A stretch of DNA of 64,000 nucleotides from Tritrichomonas musculus (taxonomy: Eukaryota; Parabasalia; Tritrichomonadida; Tritrichomonadidae). The translations under genes and the position numbers were made by a program. Positions 1 through 10,926 of this stretch are shown in pieces; positions within the stretch are counted from its first letter, which is position 1; the number at the start of each line of letters is the position of its first letter. Below the pieces are notes generated by a model. The model was not told where the DNA came from and did no database searches. It saw only the letters and a program-made list of their open reading frames with translations. The stretch spans positions 124,001 to 188,000 of the forward strand of contig JAPFFF010000071.1 of NCBI GenBank assembly GCA_039105265.1, read 5' to 3'.

Positions 1-1232
1 TATCCAAGCGATAATTTAAAAATTAGGAAATATTAATAAAATGTTGATGTTATAAAATAATTTTTATTATAATATTATCAAAGCTTAAGTTCAATAAAAT
101 TGATAAAAACCTGTATATAGATTTGTATTAATATGAAATGTAATTATATATAACTTTTATTAAAAAATATTGAATATTCATCGAGAAAACATAGTTTTGT
201 CCTCAAAACGCAGTTTTTTCCACCAACTATATATATTATGAAATAAATATTTTTTATTTTAAATTAGTAAATTACCTAAAAAATATTATTTATTGTTCTT
301 CTTCTTCAGAATTCTCCTCATAATCACCTTCAATGAAACATTCCAATTTTTCGATATCAGATATATCATTTTATCCAATAATTTCTTTTTGTTTCTATTG
401 CATATCAGAATTTATAGGGTTTTCCAAAAGAAACGAAAATAAATACCCTTTGAAAAATGAAATTCAAAAATGAGCACCAACTAGCTCAATAATTATCATC
501 ATATCATTAATATGCATCAATTTTCACATAAGTAAACTAATTTAATGTTTTCTTTTTGTTTTTTCATAAAAAAAATTGGAATTTTTGAGCCGATAATATT
601 TTTTTTTAAAAAAAAATACCAGCTAAAAACCTGACGTTCGATACAAATTTAAGTGAATCAGATACAATTTTTTTAAAAAAAATACCGGCAAAAAACCTAA
701 CGTTTTTTATCGATAAATACCATTGCCAGCGGTTAGAGCCGGTAATATCGATATTTTATCGGGAAAATAACCGTTACCGGAGAGGATCGATACACAATCC
801 TGATAGATACTAGTTTAATTAAAAAGGAAATTATTTAGAAAAATAAAAATTCAATTATAGGATATTATATTTATATTATCGTGCTCACAATTTAAATAAA
901 CTCAATTCTACAAACACGTTATCCAATAACAAATAGTAATTATTTGAAATTGATGAATTTTCCAAAAAAAAGAAAATTTGAATACTTTCGAAATTTTTTT
1001 TTCTTGATATCAAAATTTTTCTCGATATTTGATATCGATATCGATTATCAAATTAATGACTTTGTTATCAATATCAAAAAACGTACTGATAATTGATATC
1101 GATTATCGAGATATAACAAGCCTATTTGTGATCGATCAGACCTTTTTAACATATACCATCACAATTTGTAGACTTTTTAAGAGAAATTGTAAATGTTCCT
1201 ACTTTAACTACGATTAAATTTAATGAAAGTTT

Positions 1233-1286
<54 letters not shown>

Positions 1287-1351
1287 AAGTATTCACTCAA
1301 AAATCGGTGATGTGGTAAGTTATGCTTTAAATAAATTATTAATATATTTTC
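1..1351. other. AT-rich non-coding stretch
   Basis: I see no convincing gene here; the short open frames are A/T-driven and lack recognisable domains. It holds two diverged direct copies of a ~66-bp unit at about 599-705 (each with an A-run followed by ATACCRGC and ACCTRACGTT), a GATATC/ATCGAT-rich patch around 1020-1110, and a T51 homopolymer at 1235-1285. Confidence 0.6.
1235..1285. repeat. poly(T) tract, 51 nt
   Basis: An uninterrupted run of 51 T on the plus strand, 70 bp before the inverted-repeat element at 1356. It could be the A-tail of an old retroposed copy or simple slippage; no target duplication was seen. The exact length is likely sensitive to sequencing error. Confidence 0.85.
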
Positions 1352-1355
1352 TTAA

Positions 1356-2222
1356 GGGTGTAGTTCGTTTGCAATATCTCGCTATATACATTGTTTTGAA
1401 AAGTTATATTAATATATTTATGATTGTTATATGCCACATATTTTATTAAAACAATAAAAAAAATGAACTTCATCGACAAGATTATCTCAAAATATCTTTT
1501 TTTTTTTTCTAAATCTTAATTTTTGAATTCAACTGAGGAATAACATTAGAAATAAGCTATTATAAACGATTTAACTATCATTTTTTTATTTTTTCGAATT
1601 GAATATGAGATATGATTATTTTTGTAAACCGCATTTTTTGTTTATTTAAAAAAATAATGAATTTTTAATATTTTTTAAAACGCATACATAGTTTTTTATT
1701 TTATACCATAAATTATTTATATTTTCTTTTTGGTTCAAAAAACTTTCAAATTGAAGGACTACATATATTTTGAAATTTGCGATTTTTGGCTTTTTTTTTT
1801 TGTAAATTTCAAAATATATGTAGTCTTTCAATTTGAAAGTTTTTGGAATAAAATTTCATTTATACATAGTATAGAATCAGGAATAAAAAACTATGTATGC
1901 ATTTTAAAAAACACTAAAAATTCATTATTTTTTTATATAAGCAAAAAATACAGTTTGAAAAAGTGAGCATATTTTCTTCTGATTTCAACTTCAATTAAAA
2001 GTACTATATAAATTAATCAAATATCCATCTATTATACCATAACACATAATAATATTAAAAAAATTCAATTTATAAAAAATATGTATATTGAGATTAAGTT
2101 GTCAAAAAAAATATTTTTTTTATTGTTTATAAAGAATGTATAATCAATATTAATCATAATTATATGAGTAAAACTTTTCAAGATTGTGTATTTGCTGAGA
2201 TATTGAAAAACGAACTACACCC
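1356..2222. mobile_element. Non-autonomous inverted-repeat element with TTAA target duplication
   Basis: The ends are inverted copies: the left end starts GGGTGTAGTTCGTTT and the right end is its complement, with similarity running about 50 bp inward. TTAA lies directly outside both ends (1352-1355 and 2223-2226), the target duplication typical of piggyBac-like transposons. There is no transposase, so it is a MITE-like passenger of 867 bp. The centre is a second, longer inverted repeat (about 1650-1780 against 1800-1935), so most of the element could fold back. The piggyBac link rests only on the TTAA target; the terminal bases are not a known family signature to me. Confidence 0.75.
1650..1935. 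repeat. Long internal palindrome of the TTAA element
   Basis: Two arms of roughly 130 bp are inverted relative to each other around position ~1791. Translating each arm on opposite strands gives almost the same peptide (both contain KDYIYFEI, NFKIYVV and KNSLFF), which shows the symmetry. It is not evidence for a real protein. Confidence 0.75.
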
Positions 2223-2457
2223 TTAAATTAAAATGCTTTTCAATCATTATTTTCTAAAGGTGATTGTTTATTTTATATGATTGAAACCATTTTTAGTATT
2301 CAAAAAGTTTAAATTTAAATTAAAATGGTTTCTCAGAGCCACCCTAAAGGTATCTCATAATTTGGTTGAAGATTCATTATTAGCATTTAGAATTATCAAT
2401 TATATAATATAAAAAATAAAAAATAATAAATTAAAAATTAAAAATTAAAAATTATTT

Positions 2458-5400
2458 TACTCTTCCATATGTTCTTTGAGTAAATTTTGAATTTCTTCAT
2501 TCCTGGTCATTTCAATGGCTGTTTTTCATAAATTATTAAGAAAAATCATTCAATTATTATTATGAATTTGATTAATTGATGATATTATGAATTAGATTTG
2601 TTTCATAAACGTCAACTTCTTTTCGTTCTAATAAAACTTTGATTATTTCAATGTTTCCTTTCAATACTGATAACGTTAATGTTGTTTCATAAAAATAAAT
2701 AAATAAATTTCATGAAAATAAAAATGAAATCATATTTCAAAATTTGATTTGAAATTATATAAAAACTGAAAAAATAAAATTTTTTTATGAAAATATTCTT
2801 TTAAAAATTCCATTGAATGATTAATGTAAAATTTCATTCAAATATTTAAGAAGTGTAATATTCGAATATTAAAAAATGAAACTCCATTAAATATGTTCAT
2901 GATAAAATATTATAATATTTTTTAAAATAAAACTTTATTGAAATATAATATTTTTAATTTTATTAAAATGATTACAATCGAAATGATATAAAATAGAATA
3001 ATTTTAAATGTATGTTAAAGTTAAATCAATGTTCGAATTTGTGATTAAAAGTTTAACAATATCAATGTTATTGTTACAAATTGCAAAATGTATCGCTGTT
3101 CCATTAAAAGAAAAAAGTTGAATTGTATAAAAAAATATTTATTTCAAATGCAATTAAAATTTTAAGATTTAAAATTACATAAATGATTTGAATTGAAAAT
3201 TTCTCCTAGATTAAATATAAAAATTGAATTGTATTAAAAAATAAAAAATAATATGAATTATTTTAATTGTTAATTTCTTCACCATAAAAAATAAAATTAT
3301 GAATTTCATAAAAATGCATTATTATGAAATACCAAAAAAATTATCAATTATTAAATTTCATTCGAAATAAAATAATTTAAATCACATTAAATTATTGAAT
3401 TGATATTTCGATTTGATTAACATCAATACTTGGATGGTTTAATAATAAATGGACCAAATTGATATCTCCTTTTTCAATGGCTTTATGTAACGCTGTTTGA
3501 TAAATTGAAAAAAATAAATTTCATTCAAATATTAAATTATTAATTTTATTGAAATATTTATTTTAGAATGACATAAAAAAATAATAAATAAAAATTTTAT
3601 AAATAATTGATTTAAAATCACATAAAAATATTTGATTATAATTAAATGAAAAAGACTGAATATTAATTTTATTATATCTATGAAATTATTTAAATGAAAC
3701 CCAATAAAAAATATGTTTGAAATTCGATAAAAAGACCAAAAAAAAATTTTATAGAAATATTTAAAGGAAGAATCAAATAAAATCAAGAAATTGGAATAAA
3801 ATAAAACAATTTTGTTAAAAAAACATGTTTAAGATTAATATCAACTTTAGGATGAGAAGAAATGAGTTTTATAATTTCAATGTTATTCATATCAAATGCA
3901 AGAAGCAAGGCTGTCATATAAATACAATTATTGGTTAATTTCATTAAATGTTTTGTTTGTAATTCCGTAAAAAAATAAATTTTAGAATCCAATGAAAATT
4001 GTTTTCTAATGTCATTAAAATATTGAATTATTGAATTTGATCAAATATTGTTTTTAAAAATAAAATAAAAAATATCTATTATAAAATTGCATTAATAATA
4101 TTAAAATTAAAATTTGATTAGTAATATTAATATCTGAATTCCATAAAATTAATTATTTTACAATTATATTAAAGTGTAAGAAGAAATATCATTATATTTT
4201 TAATTAAACTGGGTTAAAAAGTTAAAATTTTGAATATAATTAGAAAAATAAATTGAGAAATTCTTTCATAAAAAAATGTATAGAATGTAGAGTATATTTA
4301 CATCAATATTAGGATGTGATAATAATAATTTAACCATCTCAATATTCTGATTTAAAACAGCTTCCATTAAAGGTGTTACATAAAATGAATATTAAAATTT
4401 TATTCAAATGATAAAATATAAATTGAATTCAAATATTTATTATAAATTGAATTAAAAAAATTATTTTTTAATTGAATTAAAATAGTTGATTTAAAAACTA
4501 TATTTAAATATGTTTCATAAACTAGGTTAAAAAAAACTTTTTTCAATTATATTAAATTGTATGATCATAAATTGGATTCAAAAAGTTGAAATTTAATTTG
4601 ATAAATGAAATATTTGTCAAAATGTCATTAAAATAATATAAAATAGTATGAAAACATTTTAGATCAAAATTTTATGAGAATAATATAAAGTCAAATTTCA
4701 TTAAAAAATAAATTATGTAAAATAGTATGAAAACATTTTAGATCAAAATTTGATGAGAATAATATAAAGTCAAATTTCATTAAAAAATAAATTATGTTAA
4801 ATAGCATGAACAAAATTAAATAGGAAATGTAATTAAAAAATAAAAATATAATTTCCTCATTAAAATGTAAATATTGAAATTAAATTTAATTAAGAAAAAA
4901 AAAAATAGTATCAAAATATTGTTTGGAAATACATATCTGATTAACATCAATATTTGGATATGTCAATAAAAGTTTGACAATTTCAATATCATTGTTTTGA
5001 ACAGCTAAATGTAATGGAGATTTCCCTTTTTGAAATGGTGCATTTATGTCTATATCTTTATGAGAGAGCAAAAGATTGATAATATCCATATTTCTGGTTT
5101 CTATTGCAAAATACAAAGCTGGTTTAAAATATTTGACTATTTTTCCATTTACAAAATGCATTTTTTTATTCACATCAATTTTAGAGTGCGATAATAAAAG
5201 TCGAACAATTTCAGTATTTCCATTTTGAATTGCAGTTAATAATGCAATGAAATAAAATATGATTGTCAAATGCTATTTTATTTTATAAAAAGAAATTTCA
5301 TTAAAAATAGAAAGAAATATCTCTATTAATTAAACATTCCTTCAAAATATGATTCAATTAATTTGTTTTAATTTCATTCAAATTTAATATTGCAATATCA

Positions 5401-8400
5401 TGAAAAACGTATTGAAAATGTCATTCAAATATTTGTTTTAAATGTCATTTAATTATTCAAATTAAAATTCTATTAATATTTGATATTTAAAATTATATTA
5501 TAATTTAATTTAAAATGTGATTTAAAAATGAAAATGATTAATGTTTATTCCATTAATATCAATGTCACTTTTCTGTAATAAAAGTTCCACAATTTCGTTT
5601 TGATTTTGTTCAACTGCTAAATATAATGGCGAAATATTCAAAATGAGTTAATAAATATTATACAAATAATGAATTTGTTAATGATATATAAATCAGTGTG
5701 GAAAATGTCATAAAAACAAAGAGATAAAAATTACATTAAAATATTTTCTTGAAATATAATAAAAAATTGTTGTTTGTAATTTTATTTAAACAAAATATAT
5801 AAAACATCATTAAAACATTTGATTTGTATGAAATTTCATTAAAAGTCAAAATAAAAATATAATTAAATTAGAAAATTAAAATTGTATTAATAAAAAAGTT
5901 GTGAAATTTGATTAATGATTATATTATAAATAGCATAATAATTATTGATATAAAATCTTATTCAAGTTTTATAATGAATGTAATTAAATTATATTATATC
6001 AAATTGTATAAATGATGCTAATTGAAAACATAAGGTATATTGACATCTATCTTTGGATTCTCTAATAAAAGTCGAATGATTTCAATATATCCATCTTCAA
6101 TTGCTGCACATATTGGAGTTTGATGAAGTATTATATGATAACATAATCAAAAAAATTATTTCATAATTTCATTGAAAACAATTATGGTGAATTTGTTTTT
6201 CAACTCCATTAAATATATTATTTTAAAATATGGCCTTTATTTACATCGATATTCTCATTCGACAACAATAATTTTACAATATCTGTATTTTTTTGTTTAA
6301 CAGCATCATATAATATAGTAGATCCATTATAATACAAATTAGGATTCGTATTTTTGTTATTTAATAAACATGTGAAAATTTCTATATTTTTGTTTTCAAA
6401 TGCTATTTTCAATGCAGTTCTATTAAATATATGTTTTATATGCCATTTAAAGTTGAATAAATAAATATCATTTATTTTTCCAATGAAACTGAATCAAATA
6501 AATTAACATCAATATCGTGCACATTTAATAAACGATCAACAATTTCCTTATTGTTTTGTTCAACTGCAAAATTCAATGCTGGTCTAAATATATTATTTAA
6601 AAAATTAATTTGGAATGATTTTTTGTGAAGGTGCATTTCTACCAAAACAAAATTTGGGTTCGTCTTTATAAATAAAATATTTAAAAATATTATTAAAATT
6701 TAAAAAATTATAACAATCCATTCAATATAATTAAATATTTAAATTGGAATTAATCCATCGTTAATCTTGGTTCTTTTATTTGTTAATAAAAGATGACATA
6801 TTTTATTATATCCTTTTTCTAATGCAAAATATAAGGGGCTTCTCTCAAATCAAATTATTAAAATTATATTAAATATGTTAATTTTCGAAATTGTATTAAT
6901 TTTTTGATTTTTAAAACGTTATTAATTGATTTTTTAAATGAAACTTTATAAAATTTAGTTTTTTGAAATGTTATTTAAAAATTAAATAGAAATGATATTA
7001 AACAATAAATAATAAATTATATTAAAAAAAAAAATTAAATTATATTTAAAAAAAGAATGATTAATTTGATTTGAATTTATAATAATAAATATTATAAGTA
7101 AGATTGAATAAAATTTCATTTTTAATAAATTTGATAATTTTATAAAATATAAAATAAAAAACTTCATTAAATATAATTTATATTTGGAACATTGTTAATA
7201 TAATATTGAAAATTTCATTTATAAAAATATATTTGAATTCGATAAAATATTAATTTAAACATGATTAAAACTGAAAAATGAAATTTCATAAATTAAAAAA
7301 GTTAAATATATCCAATTTTAGGATTAATCTTTCGAGATGATAATAAAAGTTCTACAATTTTTTCATTTCCATTTCCAACAGCTATATATAATGGAGTTGT
7401 ATGAAAAATAATTTTAATAAAACATAATTAATATTAAAATACAAAATATTATTAAAAAAATTATTTTTTGAATATCATTTAAAAAAATAATGAAATTTCA
7501 TTAAAAAGATTTATTTAAAATTGTATTTTAAAAAAAAATAATTTTGAATGTAATTAAAATATAGGATTTCAATGCCATTTTGCAATTTATAAATAATTTT
7601 GATAGAAACTATAGAAATTAATAGATTATAAACGTTATTATAAAATTGGTGTGAAATGCAATTAATAAATTCATGTTAAAATGTGATAAGAAAAAAATTA
7701 AATTGATCCTAAATTGATATCAATTTTCTTGTTTTTCATTAAAAGTTGAATGATTTCTGAATTATTTCGTTCAGTTGCAGTATATAAAATTGTTTTATGA
7801 ATATAAATTATAAATTTTATTTTGAAAAATATTTGTCAAATTATATAAAAAAACAAATGATTTATAAATGCAATTAAATATTTATTTCAAAATTTCATAA
7901 ATTTTGATTGATTTCAAATTGTATAAATAAATATTTGTTTAAAAATTTTATAAAATATAAAAAAATAAATATAATTAACAAAAAAATTTAAAATGTAATT
8001 AAAAAATTGTGTGTTGAATGTAATGAATAGATTTATAATAAATTTCATTGAATAATATAATTGAAATTGTATTGAAATAAAATATATTAATCGTATTAAT
8101 ACTTTCATGTATTGAATTTTATTTGGAGAAAAGATTTGGAAATTTCATTCAAAAAAAGGAAAATTAAAATTGATTGAATGTTAATATCAATATTATTATT
8201 TTCTAAGAAAAGGCGAATAAGTTCAATTTCATTATTTTCAACTGCAATATAAAATGCTGTTTTATGAAGGAATGATTAAGAATTTTAAAAAATAATTGTA
8301 TTTTGGAATATAATTAAAAATAAAAATAGTTTTAAAATTGTATATAATTATTTAATGATTAATTTCATTAAAATCATTATTTCAAATGTTATTAAATTGT

Positions 8401-8760
8401 AAAAAATGAAATATGATAAATAAATAAAATTTTAATTTTATTAAAATATTGATTTGAAATGTCATTCAAAAAAGTTTCTTTAAATTGAATGAATTATATA
8501 TAAATCAAAAACATAATAAAAATTAAAAATTTAAAATGTTATTTATATATATTGATTTTGAAATGTAATTAAAAAAATTAAAAATGAAATTTTATAATTT
8601 ATTAATGTTAAAACTGAATAAAAAATTGATTATGAATTATATAAATATAAAAGTCAAAAAAACTGAAAATGAATTAACTTGAATATCTTCCAATGTTAAT
8701 AAATATTTAACAATCTTTTTATTCCCTTTTAAACATGCAATATACAATGGAGTATATTCA
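2458..8760 (-). pseudogene. Interrupted ankyrin-repeat array (about 19 units) of a DUF3447-type gene; intron-split or decayed
   Basis: On the minus strand I can translate about 19 ankyrin units lying at roughly 8757-8672, 8262-8175, 7797-7709, 7403-7316, 6845-6760, 6590-6500, 6420-6225 (two), 6122-6040, 5640-5548, 5245-4930 (three), 4385-4302, 3915-3827, 3500-3415, 3110-3020, 2695-2600 and 2525-2460. The last ends in a stop after KEHMEE. Typical units read HKTAFYIAVENNEIELIRLF and VTPLMEAVLNQNIEMVKLLL. Every unit is free of stops, but most neighbours are separated by 80-400 bp of stop-filled AT-rich spacer. Spacers nearly always enter three to four codons after the D-[VI]-N that closes a unit and leave two to three codons before the T-[AP]-L that opens the next. 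No GT-AG boundaries are evident. Either this is one gene with many non-canonical introns, or an old array under decay. Together with 8995-10020 it would form one locus. Confidence 0.6.
4641..4809. repeat. 79-bp direct tandem duplication inside an ankyrin spacer
   Basis: About 2.1 copies of a 79-bp unit beginning AAATAGTATGAAAACATTTT recur at 4641 and 4720, nearly identical. It shows recent expansion inside one of the AT-rich spacers. Confidence 0.85.
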
Positions 8761-8994
8761 TTAAAAAAATATGTTATAAATGTAATTAATTCTTAAAATG
8801 AAATTGTATTTAAAAGTATTATACGAAAATGACATAAAATGCATCAATTAAAAGAATTTTATAAAATATTTTAATGTCTTGAATGCCATTAGTAAATACG
8901 ATTTAAAACATCATGCAAAATATTTTTGATATGAAACTGTCTCAAAAAAATTATTTTTGAATTATATAAATCATAGAAAATTTGAAAACAGTAT

Positions 8995-10020
8995 TCAAAA
9001 ATAAAAAATTGAAACTGTTGCAGCATTGATGTAAATATATTCATCTTTTTTTATATCATAATTTTCAACAAGTAAACTATAATTATACTTGCATAAGTAA
9101 TAAATACTTGCTATCTTCATTGTGACTTGTTTCCGATAAAAACAATAATTACGACTTTTCAATGAAGCAGATATTAAATCCATTATTCTTAAATCATTTT
9201 GAGTGTCGTCGATACTAGCACTATATCCATCTTCTGTTTCATCATTGATATATTTCTCATTTATATAATTGCTCATTTCAATATGATGACATTTTATTGA
9301 TTCAATTAGACAGTTTCGGTAGTTGTCCTTTTTTGGTTTGATGTTATTTGCTTCAAGAAGTTTGATAATTTCAAAATTATGGCCATGAATAGCATAAATC
9401 CAAATGGATCCACTGATTTCTTTTTCCTTCCCGATTAAATATTTGAAAATATTGATTGAACCAAAAAAAGCTGAATATTCAATCAGGCTTGGCTTGTTTT
9501 TAATTAAAAATTGATTCGTTTCAAATTCTGATGTCTCAATCTTTGATGATAAATCAATATTTTCTTGCTCAATATATGATATAAATTCATCAATCGAATC
9601 TTTCCTGATGATTTCGCAAATTGGTCCCTCATTCTCATTAAAATTTGAATATTTTTCGATGTTTTCAATGAAAATTTTATCATCGACGTTTTCTTTTGTT
9701 AGGATTCCTTCTTTCAAGAGAAATAGAAGAATATTTTTGTCTTTAAAAATTTTCAAAATATCTCGTGTTGAATAATTATTTTTTATCTGATCTTTAAATT
9801 GTATCAAAATCTTGAAAATCTTTGGGTAAAAAGTTGGGGTTCGATGATGATTTACGGATATCCCATTAATTAAATATAATATTTCTTCTGTATATTGATC
9901 TTTATTTGGAAGATCTAGATCATTGAATACTTGAAAATCATCATCCGAAATTGTTTCTTTTTCGATGAAAGAAAGAATATTTAATTGTATCTTTTCTAAA
10001 TTTTTTAGTATTTCAAACAT
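8995..10020 (-). CDS. DUF3447-type ankyrin protein, N-terminal portion
   Basis: This is a 341-aa open frame starting at an ATG, beginning MFEILKNLEKIQLNILSFIE, the style of opening found in the large trichomonad DUF3447/ankyrin families. Residues about 1-150 form a helical N-terminal region (FKDKNILLFLLKEGILT), and 170-300 contain degenerate ankyrin-like helices (SLIEYSAFFGSINIFKYLI, NFEIIKLLEANNIKP). The frame closes just after YINAAT, where the first full ankyrin repeat should begin. That repeat appears about 240 bp downstream, on the same strand, at 8757-8672. I therefore read this as the first coding segment of the interrupted array at 2458-8760, not a complete protein. Ankyrin proteins mediate protein contacts; no specific partner can be named. 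A related decayed gene diverges from it at 10169. Confidence 0.7.
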   Translation of the reverse strand: MFEILKNLEKIQLNILSFIEKETISDDDFQVFNDLDLPNKDQYTEEILYLINGISVNHHRTPTFYPKIFKILIQFKDQIKNNYSTRDILKIFKDKNILLFLLKEGILTKENVDDKIFIENIEKYSNFNENEGPICEIIRKDSIDEFISYIEQENIDLSSKIETSEFETNQFLIKNKPSLIEYSAFFGSINIFKYLIGKEKEISGSIWIYAIHGHNFEIIKLLEANNIKPKKDNYRNCLIESIKCHHIEMSNYINEKYINDETEDGYSASIDDTQNDLRIMDLISASLKSRNYCFYRKQVTMKIASIYYLCKYNYSLLVENYDIKKDEYIYINAATVSIFYF

Positions 10021-10168
10021 TTTTCTTGCAATTATTTTATAAAAATAAAAATCAATATCCTAAGACCATTTATCAATTGATATTTTTTTATCCTCACAAT
10101 TTTAATTCAAAAATTTTGAAAAAGGAACTTTTTGTTTACAATTTATATAAAATATTATTAATAAAAAG

Positions 10169-10560
10169 CATGAGTTCTCAGGAATACTTAGACATGATAA
10201 AGGACATCCAAGAAAACATTCTGAATTTTCTAAAAAAGAAGCTAAAATAAGAGGAAAGCTTACTAATTCTTGATGACAAATTTAATAATTCAAAAATATG
10301 TGATAGCAAGTATGATCTTTTGTCATTACTATAATTTCCAAATTTGGAATAAGTATCATTGTTTTCTCAAATTCCAGAATTTTGCATTTTTTCAAATAAT
10401 ACATCAAAATATATTTTTAAATTTATAAATATTTTCAAGAACAACAATTGGATTCTTTTATTTCTCATTGAACAACAAATAATAGTTATTGATGAGTGTA
10501 TAGTAAGAAAAATTACGAAGACAGACTTTTATTAACGAAATCCTACAAAATAAAACAACC
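10169..10560 (+). pseudogene. Decayed DUF3447-type gene start, head-to-head with the ankyrin gene
   Basis: From the ATG at about 10169 the plus strand reads MSSQEYLDMIKDIQENILNF, very like the start of the neighbouring DUF3447 protein. After a stop, further homologous pieces follow in other frames (LLILDDKF; then NNWILLFLIEQQIIVIDE, matching the ILLFLLKEGILT segment of the neighbour). The pieces are in the right order but not in one frame. The two genes diverge from a shared ~150-bp intergenic segment. Coding character fades after ~10560, and the open frame at 10496-10897 beyond it has no recognisable domain. Confidence 0.6.
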
Positions 10561-10926
10561 CAAGTTAATATTACGTCATGTTATATTAAAAAGCCAAAAT
10601 ATTCCGTCTTTGTCATATAGCATATCATATTATTTCATAAATTGTAAAATAAGTGTCAGAGACAAACTTCGTCAATTTAAACTTTTACAGGGGCAACCTT
10701 CTTTAAAAAAAAAAAAATGTTATTTTATTCAAATAAATAACGAACCTGATTTGACCTTTAAAAAAAATATAATTTGGTTTATTTATCACGTTTTGAAAAG
10801 GCCTTATGAAAAAAAGAGTTGTAACTACTCTGTATTTTTTAAAAAGCTATTTTCTTATTCACCTTTTTTTTTTTTTTACAAATATGCATTTCATTGATAA
10901 AAATCATTTGAAATCACATAAGCTTT

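Noticed and set aside
1029-1966. Small ORFs in and near the TTAA element
   Set aside because: They mirror each other across the palindrome or are runs of A/T-coded residues (F, I, K, N, Y), with no domain.
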